This document shows positions 24,066 through 34,695 of a stretch of 64,000 nucleotides of DNA, piece by piece. The translations under genes and the position numbers were made by a program. The stretch's first letter is position 1; every line of letters starts with the position of its first letter. The notes under the pieces were generated by a model that saw only the letters and a program-made list of their open reading frames with translations, had not been told where the DNA came from and searched no databases. The DNA lies in the NCBI RefSeq assembly GCF_963678635.1, contig NC_087063.1:49859220-49923219 (forward strand), given 5' to 3'. The DNA comes from Symsagittifera roscoffensis. Its lineage: Eukaryota; Xenacoelomorpha; Acoela; Convolutidae.

Positions 24066-24474
24066 TGGAACCAGATATAAACTATATTTATTCTTTGGTT
24101 GTACATTGGATATTTTATCTCTATCAAATATTTAAAGTTAACCAACCACGATCCATCTAACTAACAATCCACTTATTTGTAAGTGCTGAAATTACTTGTA
24201 ATTTCAGCACCAGAGATATTTGAATTTAACTTAGAAATTAGTTACCTCTCCCAGAGAACTTTAGCAATCGCAAAAAGCCTGTATACTCTAGACCTATTGA
24301 GCCTATCAGAGACTAGTTAAACACCCTGAGACTAGTAGATATAAGAGTAAGATTAGGATCGGTATTAGACTAAGAAGTTGCACGAATCTATCCGGCCGAA
24401 AATAAGATAGCGTGACGAGCAGACGGTGTACCCTATCAGAATTACTCTATGAGTTACACAACGAACATAACTCA
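24066..24474 (+). repeat. Element B 3' LTR
   Basis: It is 409 bp, the same length as the 5' LTR, with TGGAACC...AACTCA ends. The hairpin at 24183-24210 has arms GTGCTGAAATTAC and its complement, differing from the 5' LTR by one swapped base pair. Confidence 0.95.
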
Positions 24475-24478
24475 AGAT
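24475..24478. repeat. Target-site duplication AGAT, right copy
   Basis: It directly follows the last CA of element B and matches 9656-9659. Confidence 0.92.
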
Positions 24479-24602
24479 ATAAGAGTAAGATTAAGATCGG
24501 TATTAGACTAAGAAGTTGCACGAATTTATCCGGCCGAAAAAAAAATAGCGGTGCACCTTATCTGAAATTACTCTATGAGTATAACCATTAGGTCATAACT
24601 CA
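24479..24602 (+). repeat. Element A 3' LTR, second part
   Basis: The sequence resumes as ATATAAGAGTAAGATTAAGAT exactly where element A was interrupted, includes TTATCCGGCCGAAAA and ends GGTCATAACTCA. With 9419-9659 it makes an LTR of about 365 bp. CTTC follows and would be the right target-site duplication of A; its partner lies outside the window. Confidence 0.9.
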
Positions 24603-26519
24603 CTTCGGTCATAACCTATGGTTCATAATCAAACTATATCAAACAGAACAACATGAAACACGAAATTATATAATTTATCAGCTGGTGCAGTAATTTTGTC
24701 TCAAAAACATTTTCATATCGATTCGAACATTTTTGACGACATTGTCCTTTGATCGCTCAAGTATCATAATTACGTTTCAGTTACATTTACAGTATTTTCT
24801 TTAATGCATAGTGTAGATTGAAAGGAAAGGCGTAGAGTAGGAGTGTATCAGAAGTCTATGAAAATTTAAGAAAATTAGCTTGAATTTCAATCAGAAAAAC
24901 CTGCCTCCCAACATTAAAAATATATAATGAAATTAAAAGTCTGCAACTAAATTTTGTTGTCTTTTTACCATTCACCAAAAAGCATGTTATGGTATGGAAA
25001 AAAGGGGGCGTTCAACAGTGCCGAAGTACAATCGTGTTGAAACTGAAAATGTATTCAAACAGAGACAAAAATTTGGTAGCAATTTTGCGTAAAAATGTTT
25101 TGTTGGGGAGCAAAACCGAGAGCACAATTTTGCAGAGTAACTTGACAACTTATGACGTAAATTATCAAAAGAAATATAACGTCGCGCGTGGAGATTTTTA
25201 AAAATTGTTTAAGAATAGGCATTAATTAAATTACCGTCCGTTTGAAATCAACTTCCGTCCATTTGAAAATAATTACTTGCGAGGGTTTTGCAATGAGTAA
25301 AAACACTATTCAAAATAGTTTTCGGCACTGCTAAACAAGATTTTGGTTTTCGGCTTTGACATATTTCGGCTTTGTTTTACAGTCCCAAAATATATCTTTC
25401 TTTTATTATTTAGATTTTGATTTGATGAAGACGTTTAGCCATGGGAAAAAAAAAAACATTTTTCTTGCGACGTAAAAGCGAACATTTTCTGTTCAATTTT
25501 TCAGCGGAGCAAGCAAGTTTTTTGGAAACACATCATTTCACGCGCATTGTATCTCTAGTGTCGAATGTAATTGCAGTAAAGCGTAGCAGAGAAAGCGGTC
25601 ACTACTTGCTAATGCAGCTTAAGATACATAATTATTGTTATAATTAGGCTTTATCATTTCGTGGCTAATATGGTTTGTCTCAAGAAAGGCCAGGCTTCTA
25701 AAACCCTGCTTCTGCAAATTTTTTAAAATCATGTTTTGTTTACCAACAAAAAAGCTGTAAAAACAACTTTTGCAAACCCCGTGAGTTCAAAGTTTAATTG
25801 CGTGTTGCTTTGATAAATCGACCACACTTTTGTATGGATAATTTTTCTCAAAAATTCTAGTCAAATCAAACGCACAAAAACACATAAGTTACTGGATACA
25901 TAGACAGTGCTAAGTTAAATTATCCGGGCTAAAATAGTTGAACCCGGTCGATCAACCAGAGTTTTTTGTGTTTGATAGGCAAGTTCGGCTTAGAAAATTG
26001 TTCATATCAACACTCTACAAAAATTGAGGTAACGTTATCGTAAGTCACCTAAGGTCACTGGTTGTTAAGGTATAATTTTTGTCAAGTCTACCGTAAAATT
26101 ACTTAAGGTAATTCTTTACCTTAAAAAACAAAAGTAACTTAAGTTAAATTCGGGTAAATTTAGCAAATTTTTTGGAACAACTAGGTCGGAGGTGTTTTTT
26201 TTAATCAAAAGATGAAAAAAATTGCTGATCTCTTATAAAGCAATTCAGAGTAGGACGCGTAGTTTCAATTGTAAAAAGGAACAACTAAAAAGTAGAAAAA
26301 AGTTAAAATGATTGCACCATCAAGTTTTATCACCACAATCAGTTGTTTAACCCCAATAAACTTAAAAGGCATCGATTTTATTTCTAATGACAAGGCATCA
26401 AGAGGTCCTTTAATAAAATCAAAATGAATGAAAAGAATCTCTTTATAAACTTTAATTTTTGTATCTAAAATTTTGATCTACGAACAAATACGAAGTGCTC
26501 TTCTTAAACCAATGTTAAA
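24603..26519. other. Non-element DNA between A and C
   Basis: This is AT-rich unique-looking sequence. Two ORFs, 24989-25201 (70 aa) and 25441-25647 (68 aa), are the longest on the + strand; I recognise neither and see no supporting signals. There are minor local repeats (CCGTCC.TTTGAAA twice near 25230-25265) and an AAGGTAA/TTACCTT inverted repeat near 26108-26125. No gene is called. Confidence 0.5.
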
Positions 26520-27121
26520 AATGTTAAGTTTTAGTTTTGATGATTGTTAGTTTTGAGATTTGCTGTTATGTTTTAGGTGCTGAAGCTGGGATGAGGAGAT
26601 GATTTATATATATACTAACGATGTATCATTTATACTAACAAATTATTGTATTTTTATATTCAACAAATTTTTTCAAGACGTTATTTAATTCATAGTTGAT
26701 TTAAGGAAAACGACAAGTGTTGTTTTTATCAGTCGTTATTGTATAACTATTAGGTGTAGCGCCATGAAAGGGTATTCAAGATGATTCTTCGAAATTTTAT
26801 GTCAGTAAATGAAAATTTAAATTTACTGCTGGTAATATTCTAAATACAAAAGTTTGATCTTGTTTTTGTCGTACAATCATAAAATTGATTGGCAGATTTC
26901 TTCCTAGTCGCATGTCGTTTCTTGTTCGACGTCTTCTTGCAATATCGCGTAGTTTTCGTATTGTTCGGAATATTGGATCTGATCTATTGAGTCGTAGAGA
27001 CAAATCTATTAAGTTTTTGTCATATAACATTTTAAAATATAAAGTTTTGTAATTGTCTAGTTCTAATCTAATTTTTGTCTAGGTTAGTTAAGGTCTGTTC
27101 GAGACTTTTGGTCGCACCAGA
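26520..27121 (-). pseudogene. Stray 5' gag fragment beyond the element C 3' LTR
   Basis: On the - strand, the LTR at 27122-27510 is followed by a primer-binding site (27110-27119) and the first ~590 bp of an element's internal region, which matches 41640-42218 and 45820-46394. The match fades out near 26520 and host-like sequence follows. So this LTR acts both as the 3' LTR of C and as the 5' LTR of a truncated neighbour. Confidence 0.8.
26797..27030 (-). CDS. ORF0, small basic protein at the 5' end of the element
   Basis: This is a 77-aa ORF with an ATG about 80 bp after the primer-binding site, and the only intact copy in the window. It contains an Arg-rich stretch (ARRRRTRNDMRLGRN, about residues 32-46) and ends NLNFHLLT. 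Copies at 46304 and near 42128 (C) and 10166 (B) share the start MLYDKNL/MLHDNNL but carry deletions; in the middle copy of C the ATG has become AGG. It could be a matrix-like gag start cut off by the stop, or a short upstream ORF. It is separated from the gag capsid ORF by about 0.9 kb of leader. Confidence 0.5.
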   Translation of the reverse strand: MLYDKNLIDLSLRLNRSDPIFRTIRKLRDIARRRRTRNDMRLGRNLPINFMIVRQKQDQTFVFRILPAVNLNFHLLT

Positions 27122-27510
27122 TGAGTTATGACCTTTTGGTTATACTAATAGATTAATTTCAGATGAGGTACACCGTCTGCTCGTCGCGCTATCTTATTTT
27201 CGGCCGGATAGATTCGTGCAATCGGTCTAATACCAATCGGTCTAATACCAATCTTAATCTTACTCTTATATCTCCTAGTCTCAAAAAATCTAGTGTACAA
27301 CAGTTTACGCGAGTTAGTTCCAGAATGAAAACAACTGTATTCTAAGTTTAATTCAAATTGTTCTGGTGTTGAAACTACAAGTAGTTTCAACACTTACAAA
27401 TAAGTGGGTTGTTAGTTTGATGGAGTATGATTGGTTAGTTTTCAATATTTTATAGAGATAAAAAATCATAATAATAACCAATGGTAAATACTAGTTTAGA
27501 TCTGGTTCCA
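27122..27510 (-). repeat. Element C 3' LTR (389 bp)
   Basis: On the - strand it starts TGGAACCAGATCTAAAC and ends TAACTCA. The hairpin at 27366-27393 is perfect, with T-A pairs where A and B have C-G pairs. A 15-bp tandem repeat (CGGTCTAATACCAAT) lies at about 27221-27252. Confidence 0.92.
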
Positions 27511-29096
27511 CCCATCCGGGGTTTAGAGAGTTTTAGTTTTTTAATGTTCTATTGTAGTGAAGGATGGATGATGGTGTTTTTCTTAAAAGGTTGCGAGTAT
27601 ATTCTTTTTTCTGGTTTGGAAGAAGAGATGTTATCACAATTGTTTCGGGAGATCGTTTTATGATTTCTGATCGGTTGTGATGAGTGTTGATCTGGTTGAT
27701 TTTAGAGAGTAGCAATGGTCCAATCACATTCGGGAGTGTCATGTAGTTTGACTTTGGATGCAGTGCCTGGTGCCTTGGATCTGTACGTATACTTGAACAT
27801 CGAGATGGCCATTGGTCGGTTGGAATGGATTTCCTTTGCTGCGATGCCAAGTCGTACTTTAAATCCGTTGAGTGTAGTGACTGTAGGCAGCTTGTCAGGT
27901 GTGTCTTGCCATTCCGCAGTTGGAGTGTCATTGGGTTGTCAAGTTCCTTGCTGCTCGTCTTTGGGCTGTATGTTATCTAACTACTGCTTTGTATTATATA
28001 CATATATAAATCTTTGTTAATCTTGTTTTTTAGTCATGATCTTGTAATAGTTTTCAACGCAAAAGCGTTTTTTTAGTTCGGTTATTCTTTAAGAGCTACT
28101 CACACTTGAGTAACTCCCATAAAAAATGGAGTTGTGGGTGTCACAAAGCGTGGATGTAGAACGGTGGGTGAGGCCGGCTATAGAGTATGCTCAGGACGTC
28201 CTCTTCTGGTGGGTAAGGCCAGGAGTGAGTTTATATTTTCATGCTCTTTTTTTTTGGAGGGTCCTGTTAAAGTTCAACCCTTTGTGCCTTTTTATTGCTG
28301 GTTTGTTCTTCTGTTATCTTGATTGTGTCTTTTTCTCAAAATTCAAATTGTTTGTTTTGGGTTTGTCTTTCGACTTTTTGGTGTTTTGTTCTTTTTGTGT
28401 TCAGACTAAAAAGAAGTCTTCACAAGAATAATTTATCCAGTTCTAAGCTGGTGTTAATCCAGTTTAGGTACCGTGGGTTTTCTTTTCTTAGTCATGCTGT
28501 TAGTTTGTGGTTTGTAGTGTTTAGTAAGCTTGCGTTGGTTAGTTTGGAGTATTATATATTTCTTTTCCAACCGGAAAGTTTGAAATGTGTTAAAAGTGGT
28601 TAGAGTTGTTATCAGTGGAAGTTAAAACTTAAATTCCTTATTTTAAACAACTCTTCGTGGGCGAGCTGTGCGGCTGTGGATAGAATTTGTGGGCGAGTGA
28701 ATATTTAAAGTATAAAGAAGCGTCTTTAAAAAGGTTAGTTTACTTTTTCAACTTTATGGGCAACTTTTATTAATTTACTACTTTGAAATTATGAATTTTA
28801 CTGCTTGATTTGGGGGTTGAAACTATCAATTTATTTTCAATTGTATGAATATTACTGCCTTGGGCAAAAGAAGTTATATATCAATTTATTGCTTTGTACA
28901 GGAGAATTTTACTGATTCATTTATTGAAATTGGTTAATAGAAATTTATGAATCTGGAAAAAAATTTTATGTTTTTTATTTCGCTTTACTGTTTTGTAGGT
29001 GAAGGATGATTGTGCCTATGAAAAAAAAAGAAAACATTTATAAAGAATGGTTAGTTTTTGTTCGAATTTATCAGTAAATTATTTAATTCATATTAC
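27511..29096 (-). other. Element C 3' untranslated region
   Basis: This is about 1.6 kb. Inverted copies of the GCAGTAAA-type motif (TTTACTGC) lie at about 28735-29000. The GC-rich block with GGTGGGTGAGGCCGGCTATAG is near 28163-28183. On the opposite strand 27715-28020 is open (see separate entry). No sense gene is evident, although a 132-codon stretch on the - strand (27533-27931) is also open. Confidence 0.6.
27715..28020 (+). other. Conserved open stretch antisense to element C (101 codons)
   Basis: On the + strand, opposite to the element, this stretch reads VQSHSGVSCSLTLDAVPGAL and then DLYVYLNIEMAIGRLEWISF, AAMPSRTLNPLSVVTVGS. Element D has nearly the same reading (50870-51205, split between two frames). 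In A and B the region is recognisable (NIEMAIG in A, DIEMVIG in B) but has stops. It could be an antisense gene like those of some retroviruses, or simply conserved 3' UTR that happens to be open on both strands. Confidence 0.3.
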
Positions 29097-30865
29097 CTAA
29101 TCGTCGATGAAGAATCCGTGGGGAAAAACGTCGTGGCTGTTGTCTGATGAAGTTAGTAATTTAGCTAGCAAGCGAATGATGTATTTAGTTTGAAGAAGTG
29201 GCCAAAGCAATTCGAGTGCTTTAATGATGTTGTGCTCTTCAGTGCTAGGTGAGAGTTCATAAGGTGTGTTTTGAATAAGGTTATAAAGTGTATGATTATA
29301 TCAAGTTTTATATATGAGTTCTAGGATTGGGACTTCAACGGGCTGGAGTAATTCGTGTGGGACGATTAGTGGGCGGGTTCGTCTACGATGAAGAGTTTGG
29401 TTAAGGGACAGAATATATACATCTGGGTGATGGGATCGTAATTACGGAGATTACGGTCTTTTATACAATAGGTGAAGTTAAGAAAAAATGATGAAGTGTA
29501 TTTAGAGTTAATGTACTGATATCTACGGTGAAGTTGTCGTGCTGGTGTATTATGAGTGTAATGAAATTGGATGAAATGATAGTAAGTATACGTGTGTGTT
29601 TGTTTAGTTCGTAACATGACTTCGTGTGAACAGTGCAATTCACGTTCTTTGGGGGTGAGGAAATGAAAGGTTAGTGAAAAGTGGTTAAATTTGCTAAAGT
29701 ATGACTCATACGCATGAGTATTACGGAGTGCTGCAGAACTGACATTGTCGTAATTTTATTCAAAGTGTTGAGGGTGAAAACGTATGGTGTTTTGTTGAAA
29801 AGTTTTTCTGTTAGTTATGGATTAGCAAATTAATCGTCGTTTAGAAAAATGCCTTCGTTAGGTAGTATGATGTTATGATCGTAGTAGTCGATAGAATATC
29901 CCTTAGTTTTGAGCGCGGTGAATTTGATTAGTGATTGTTTATATCCTATCTGTGTGAATTGTTAGTGCTGTTGTTAGAAGAGAGAGTTGGGTGCTGCATT
30001 TTTCGTTGTCATGAGGGGTGTAATATAATGGTAGTGATAGTGGATTAGTAAAGTGATACTTTGATATACATGAGAGTTTACGGTATAATACGTGCTCATT
30101 TACATAAGGTTTTTCGTTAGTGGGGTCTGAATGAAAATATGTGTACTGGGGAAATTCATGTGTACTGGGGGAAACATATTTAAAGAAATTCTTTTGTGTT
30201 AGTGTGGAGTGGATGATTGACAAATGTTGTGGATGTTCTTGGGTTAGAGGGAAATGGAGTATTTGGGAATATTCTTTTAAAAGTTCGGTAGGCTCGGTTT
30301 TTACTGGAGGATGGGTTCGATGAGGAAGTTGGAATTTGCGAAGGGGTATAATGTGAAGAAGGAGTTGGGGTTGATGGGTTGGATGATATCATAGACTGTG
30401 AGAGTTGGTGAATGGTTAGTGTTTGAGGGTGCTGTAATTTTTGTTGAAGTGTGATGAAATTATCAAGCTCGTGAGATATTTGTGTTTTTACAGTGCTGTT
30501 GTTATTGAAAGGTTCACTGGTTAAGGGGGAATATGAGGGTGTTACATGTGAAATGGTAAGGGAGGGGACGAGGGTTTAATTTTGACTTGGGAATGATTAG
30601 GTTGAAAGGGAGGTTGGGAAAAAGTAGATGTACTGGGTTCGGAGTTGGCAAATTCGTCGGGGTTTCGATATCGGAGTTATTAAATTGGGAGATAGTGTTA
30701 TATACAGTTGTGTTGGAATTAGTGTCTGATTCCATGCTGGATGAAGTGTTGTTATGAGGTGATTGAGGTGGAGGGAAAGCAAAAAGGTGGGATTATGGGA
30801 AGATTGTTCTGGAGGTTGGCTGGGTAGGAAATTGAGCGATGGAGTGATCCAACTTGGCGGCTCAT
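29097..30865 (-). pseudogene. ORF4, accessory gene downstream of env (element C)
   Basis: It starts at the ATG at 30865-30863 within CGATGAGC (MSRQVGSLHRSISYPANLQN) and ends at the stop 29097-29099 after FPHGFFIDD. Recognisable blocks are SDIETP near 30670, YRTFKRIFPNTPFPSNPR near 30310, a central part (29939-30223), and MLRTKQTHTYTYYHFIQFHY, NYDPITQMYIFCPLTK (29366-29638). A stop after about 37 codons and several frameshifts break it. The order of blocks is the same as in B. Confidence 0.65.
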
Positions 30866-32758
30866 CGTGTGCTAAAAGGTTGGTTGTTCTGAGAGCGAAA
30901 AATTAGTGGTATGTGGTTGTTCTATAATTCGTTCGTATGTGTCTTCTATACTGGGTTGTTGGGTTATTATGTGTTGAATTGGGCTTTGTGAATAATTAGA
31001 TCTCGAAGTTATGAGGTCTGTTAGGGCTATATTTCTGAAATTTTGTGGTACTTATGATAAGGGATGGTTATGGTTTAGGTTTTGCAGCTGTGGTGCTGTA
31101 GGCGTTGTATTTGTTTTATTTTGTGATTGGCCATATGTGTTAGGTGTTGTTGACATGGGACTGCTGAATCTCAAAAATAAGTTCTTAGGGAGAGTGTATC
31201 AACAAAATATACTTTTTTGTAGTTTAGCGGGATTCTTTTATAGCATCTTATGTTTTTTAAAACATATAAAGGTGATACTTTTTTGGTTTAAGTGTAATAC
31301 CCTAAAATTTTTCCTTCGTTGTCAAAAAAATTTGATCTGTTACCTAATTGTAAATATCCTGCTTAAGGGATTTTTAATACTGCTAGTGCAAGTGATTGTA
31401 AAGTTTGTGTGCGTTCAAGTTCGCATAGTTGATGGAGTGTTTCAAGTTCTGTCAAAGGCATTTCTCGAAAGATTCTTTTTATTGTGTAGTCTAATTTCAT
31501 TTCTAAGTGTATGTCATAGTGAGTTGCGCCAAAATGAGTGTTGTTCATTTGTGATGGTTCTTGTAAACCTGTACTGTCTTTGTCTTGTGGTTATATTTTT
31601 CCACCAATGTTTCCTGCGTTTTTACTGGGATATATGAATTTTCGTCACTGGTTGAGTGGGATGTTGCCATTGGATGTATAAATAATTTTCCTGTATTCAT
31701 GTCGAAACCTTGTTCGTATTCGACAAAAATTTCTGAGTATTGTGTTTTGTAAAGTAGTTTGGTGTATTTAAATACCAGTTCCATTTCTGGGTATATTTGG
31801 AAGCGTGTCAATTTATTTTCTATACTGTGAATGTCTTTTAATTTAAAATTACTCTGTCTGCTTTGATCAGGGTTTACATTTTCATAAAGGATTGATTCAA
31901 TAAAATATTTTTGGCGAAATTTTATTATTCTAGCGTGTGTTTTTGCTACTTGTATTGTGGTACAAGCGTCTTCGGGAAACCAAACAATTGTTGCTTGTGT
32001 TCATGTAGTAGGATTGCAGTATCTTTGGTCGTTTTTGCAAGGGAGTCTGATTCCTTGATAAATTATAGTGTCATCTTTTAAATCTCGTGTTAGTTGTACT
32101 TTTTAAAATTGTTTTTTTTTCCAATCAAAAAACATTATTTCTTGGTATCCTTTATTTTTAGTGTCAATGCACAATTTGAGGGGTTGTTTTTTTCCAATGT
32201 GTGGTATCCAATTTTTATCAAGGGGATCGTAAGTTAATCTTCCATGTGCTCCCTGGAAGCGAAATTTGTCGTCTAGTTTTATGTGACCTTGGTATCTATC
32301 AAGTTCGGCTTGATGTGCAGTCTGGTAAACCAATTTTCTGGTTGTGCCTTCGTTTTATGTGATTTCAAATCGTCTAAGTTCGTTTTTACAATTGTCAGGG
32401 CTGAGATGTAATAGTCTTTCATTGTTACTTTGGTAGAAAGATTCATAATCTAGTCTGTTTTTATATCCGTTTGAAACTTGATAACAATGCATTTATATCC
32501 TGTTATTGTTGTAGCTCGTGCTATGGAGTAAAGTGTAGCTATTATGTTTGTTGTTTCTATTGATTGTGGTTCGGTTTTGAATTGAGTGACTTGATTTATT
32601 GCATATTAATGTAAAGAGTTTAGTTCATTTTCTTCACAGTCATAAATTGTGACTAGTAAATCCTGGGGTCCTGTTCGTGGAGAAGGGTTGTTATGATTGG
32701 GTTTTGAGAAATTAAGAAAGAGAAGAGTAGCAAAAATTAGTATCTTTAAAAGATACAT
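30862..32758 (-). pseudogene. env: env of element C, lacking the membrane anchor
   Basis: The ATG at 32758 opens a signal peptide (MYLLKILIFATLLFLNF) and overlaps the ORF3 stop by 13 nt. The ectodomain is recognisable to about 31170 (YDCEENELNS, FQGAHGRLTYDPLDKNWIP, ELERTQTLQSLALAVLKIP). There a deletion joins the region near the last conserved PCG motif directly to the cytoplasmic tail (junction CATG/TCAACA near 31153-31156). The membrane-proximal part and transmembrane anchor are absent. Element D has the identical junction. A smaller deletion upstream (near 32330) is also shared with part of D. A 1-nt insertion near the end shifts the frame before the ORF4 overlap. Confidence 0.75.
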
Positions 32759-33837
32759 GGGTTTGATAGTCCTGAATATGGATTATAAAAGGTGATAAAT
32801 CCAATTGTCTTTTTTGTGTATATATCGTATTTGTCGATGACTTCTGTTGTTATAAATGGTGGAGGTAAAGATTGAACTGTCATATTCGGGGGGTCCAGGG
32901 ATAAGGGGTGGTGAAATATATTTATTAGTCTTAGTGTGATTTCAAATTTTAATGTCAGATTATCATGCGTAAATTTTTGTATATTTTGTTCTTGTATGTC
33001 TTTGTGGATATCTTGTCGATATTGTAATCTGTTTAGTGCCCAGTTGTGTAATCTGTTACTTTCGTGATGTTGTCCAAATAATGGAGGGGCGCTACGAATG
33101 TATTCCAATCTAATCGTAGGTGTCTCTAATCGTAGGAAAATTTGAAGGAAATAGTGTTTGTGAGATTTGAGTCTGGGAAGTGGTTGAAGGGAGTGAAAGA
33201 GTTTCTGGTAATGACAAATTTGTGTCTGATGAAGCGTCTAATGGATCTTTCACTAAAATTGGTTCGCCTTGAGTAAGAGCTTGTGTCATCGAAAATGGGA
33301 GATGTTATTTAGTGGTTGGGGGATTGAAAGGATTTTCTCGGATATGTTCAGATGAGGGGTTGAACCTAAAAATTGTGAGGGAGTGTTCGATGTGTTTTGT
33401 TGTGTTTGGGTCTGGGGAGTACTTTGAGTGGTGCATTGGAGAGATCTATAGGATTTTCTATTGGTGAATGAGGTATGCTGAATTGAACTCTGGGGGTTTG
33501 CGACTTTCTATTTCGTCTTATATAAATAATTTTTCTATTTATTTCGAGTAGGTTTTGTTTTGAATTTGGTGTCTTGCTCTATTAGGGTCTTGTTGGAGAG
33601 GGGCTATAAATTATATACTGGTTTGTATTGTGGTTCGCTCAGAGATGCGTGGCGAACTACTGTTTCTAGTGGGTGTCTTTCTTCATGGATTGTCTTGAAA
33701 AGAGATGCGTGTTGACTTTGACTTTGATTTATTTGATTTTTTGTTGGAGTTGTTGGAAATTCTTGGGACGTTCTTGGTGGGGATTGATGTGGTGGTTGTC
33801 GATTAGCAATTTTGGAAAGTTTTGGAAAAATATTTAT
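32746..33837 (-). pseudogene. ORF3, proline-rich protein upstream of env (element C)
   Basis: The C-terminal 120 codons are open (32746-33108: HHESNRLHNWALNRLQYRQD, DPPNMTVQSLPPPFITTEV, ITFYNPYSGLSNPCIF). The N-terminal part begins INIFPKLSKIANRQPP directly after the stop of ORF2b and in the same frame as its second membrane segment. That raises the possibility that ORF3 is reached by reading through this stop. Frameshifts and stops lie in the middle. No family is recognised. Confidence 0.6.
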
Positions 33838-34028
33838 TTATGAGACAATTTTGTGTTTTTTGTAAGATTGTTCGATGAAAAGGATTAGAAGTATCGTTGC
33901 TAATGCGAAAGTTATGATAACCTTTTTTATGCATTTGCATATTGTCATTATGAGTGATTTTTAAAAAAAATGAGAAAAATTATGAGAAGATGAAAAACAT
34001 TTGTTCTACTAAATAGATGTTGCAACAT
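33838..34028 (-). pseudogene. ORF2b, two-pass membrane protein (element C)
   Basis: The ATG at 34028 lies inside the end of ORF2a (overlap of 20 nt). It reads MLQHLFSRTNVFHLLIIFLI, then a frameshift in a T-run. After it comes MTICKCIKKVIITFALATIL and the end KHKIVS with a TAA at 33838-33840. It matches the open ORF2b of B. Confidence 0.55.
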
Positions 34029-34269
34029 TTATATAGTTATTTGAAGTATCATACCTGAGGAGGTGGTCAATGAGTTTGGAAAAATTAACGTAGGCTTGGG
34101 CTAGTGAATAAAAAATGATGAAAAAACTGGAAATTATTGTCAGTGAGAGGATGAATGTTTCTAGGATATCGGATATGAAGATTATACAAAGTTTGAAAAA
34201 ATTAGAAAGGATTGAAAAAAGGTTTGAAAGGATGTTTTGAAATTTGTTGACTAATCGAGAAAGAAGCAT
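34009..34269 (-). CDS. ORF2a, small membrane protein (element C, intact)
   Basis: This is an 86-aa ORF from the conserved ATG. The N-terminal part (MLLSRLVNKFQNILSNLF) is amphipathic. Two hydrophobic segments follow (about residues 26-55: LCIIFISDILETFILSLTII and SSFFIIFYSL), then a polar tail ending NNYINVATSI. It is probably membrane-embedded. No known family is recognised. It overlaps ORF2b. The conserved start and overlap in all four copies argue for a real gene even though its sequence evolves fast. Confidence 0.55.
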   Translation of the reverse strand: MLLSRLVNKFQNILSNLFSILSNFFKLCIIFISDILETFILSLTIISSFFIIFYSLAQAYVNFSKLIDHLLRYDTSNNYINVATSI

Positions 34270-34695
34270 TTGAAGAATTGATTCGTTTCCTCGAAATATT
34301 TTTTATTTTTAAGGTTAAGTTCGAGTGTGGTCTGTTTGTTTATTAGTTTTTTGACAAGTGGGTTGTTTTTCGGCAATTTTTGATTAGGAAAGTTTGGAGG
34401 GCTCTCAAGGGTCTTCCTGGTTTTGTTGTTATTTATTGGATGATTGGGGGTATCTAAGAGATATTCGTACTTTAGGCTAAATGATCATGTCCATTCTGTT
34501 CTTTAGGCTAATTGAATATTTTTGCCTGAGGGGTTTTGAGGTTTAAGTTGGGACAATATAGTTGATCTTTGTACTGCTTGATAGGGGAGGGTTGCAATAT
34601 TGAGACTTTGTTTGTTTCAGGTGTCATTTTTAAGCGGTTCGCCTATTTTTGACCTGGAGGTCCTTTAGTTATAGTTAGAGATTGGCTTGAGGGTG
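34270..34695 (-). other. Element C spacer between pol and ORF2a
   Basis: This is about 430 bp without a convincing gene. It has TTAGCCTAAAG-type motifs on both sides of ATGATCAT near 34470-34510, as in A and D. Compared with the other copies, the end of pol has been lost at the pol side. Confidence 0.45.

Larger units (their letters stand above)
9660..24474 (+). mobile_element. Full-length env-bearing LTR retroelement B (14.8 kb)
   Basis: This element has two LTRs of 409 bp each, TG...CA ends, a primer-binding site 2 bp after the 5' LTR, and AGAT duplications on both sides. It contains gag, pol, ORF2a, ORF2b, ORF3, env, ORF4 and a 1.5-kb 3' UTR in order. By eye the LTRs differ at about 20-25 of 409 positions, so the insertion is old, in line with its broken genes. 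A deletion removed the gag capsid region (about 1.8 kb compared with C), so an intact relative would be about 16-17 kb, unusually large for this class. Confidence 0.95.

Noticed and set aside
25441-25647. 68-codon ORF as a gene
   Set aside because: It has a poly-A/Lys start, no recognisable domain and no supporting signals.
27533-27931. 132-codon sense ORF in the 3' UTR of C as an extra gene
   Set aside because: The matching region in D is open but A and B have no such frame, and no conserved start exists. The region is open on both strands.
31011-31637. 208-codon + strand ORF, repeated in D at 53928-54556
   Set aside because: It is antisense to env in C and D, whose - strand matches the env of B residue by residue. 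Its repetition only reflects the shared element.
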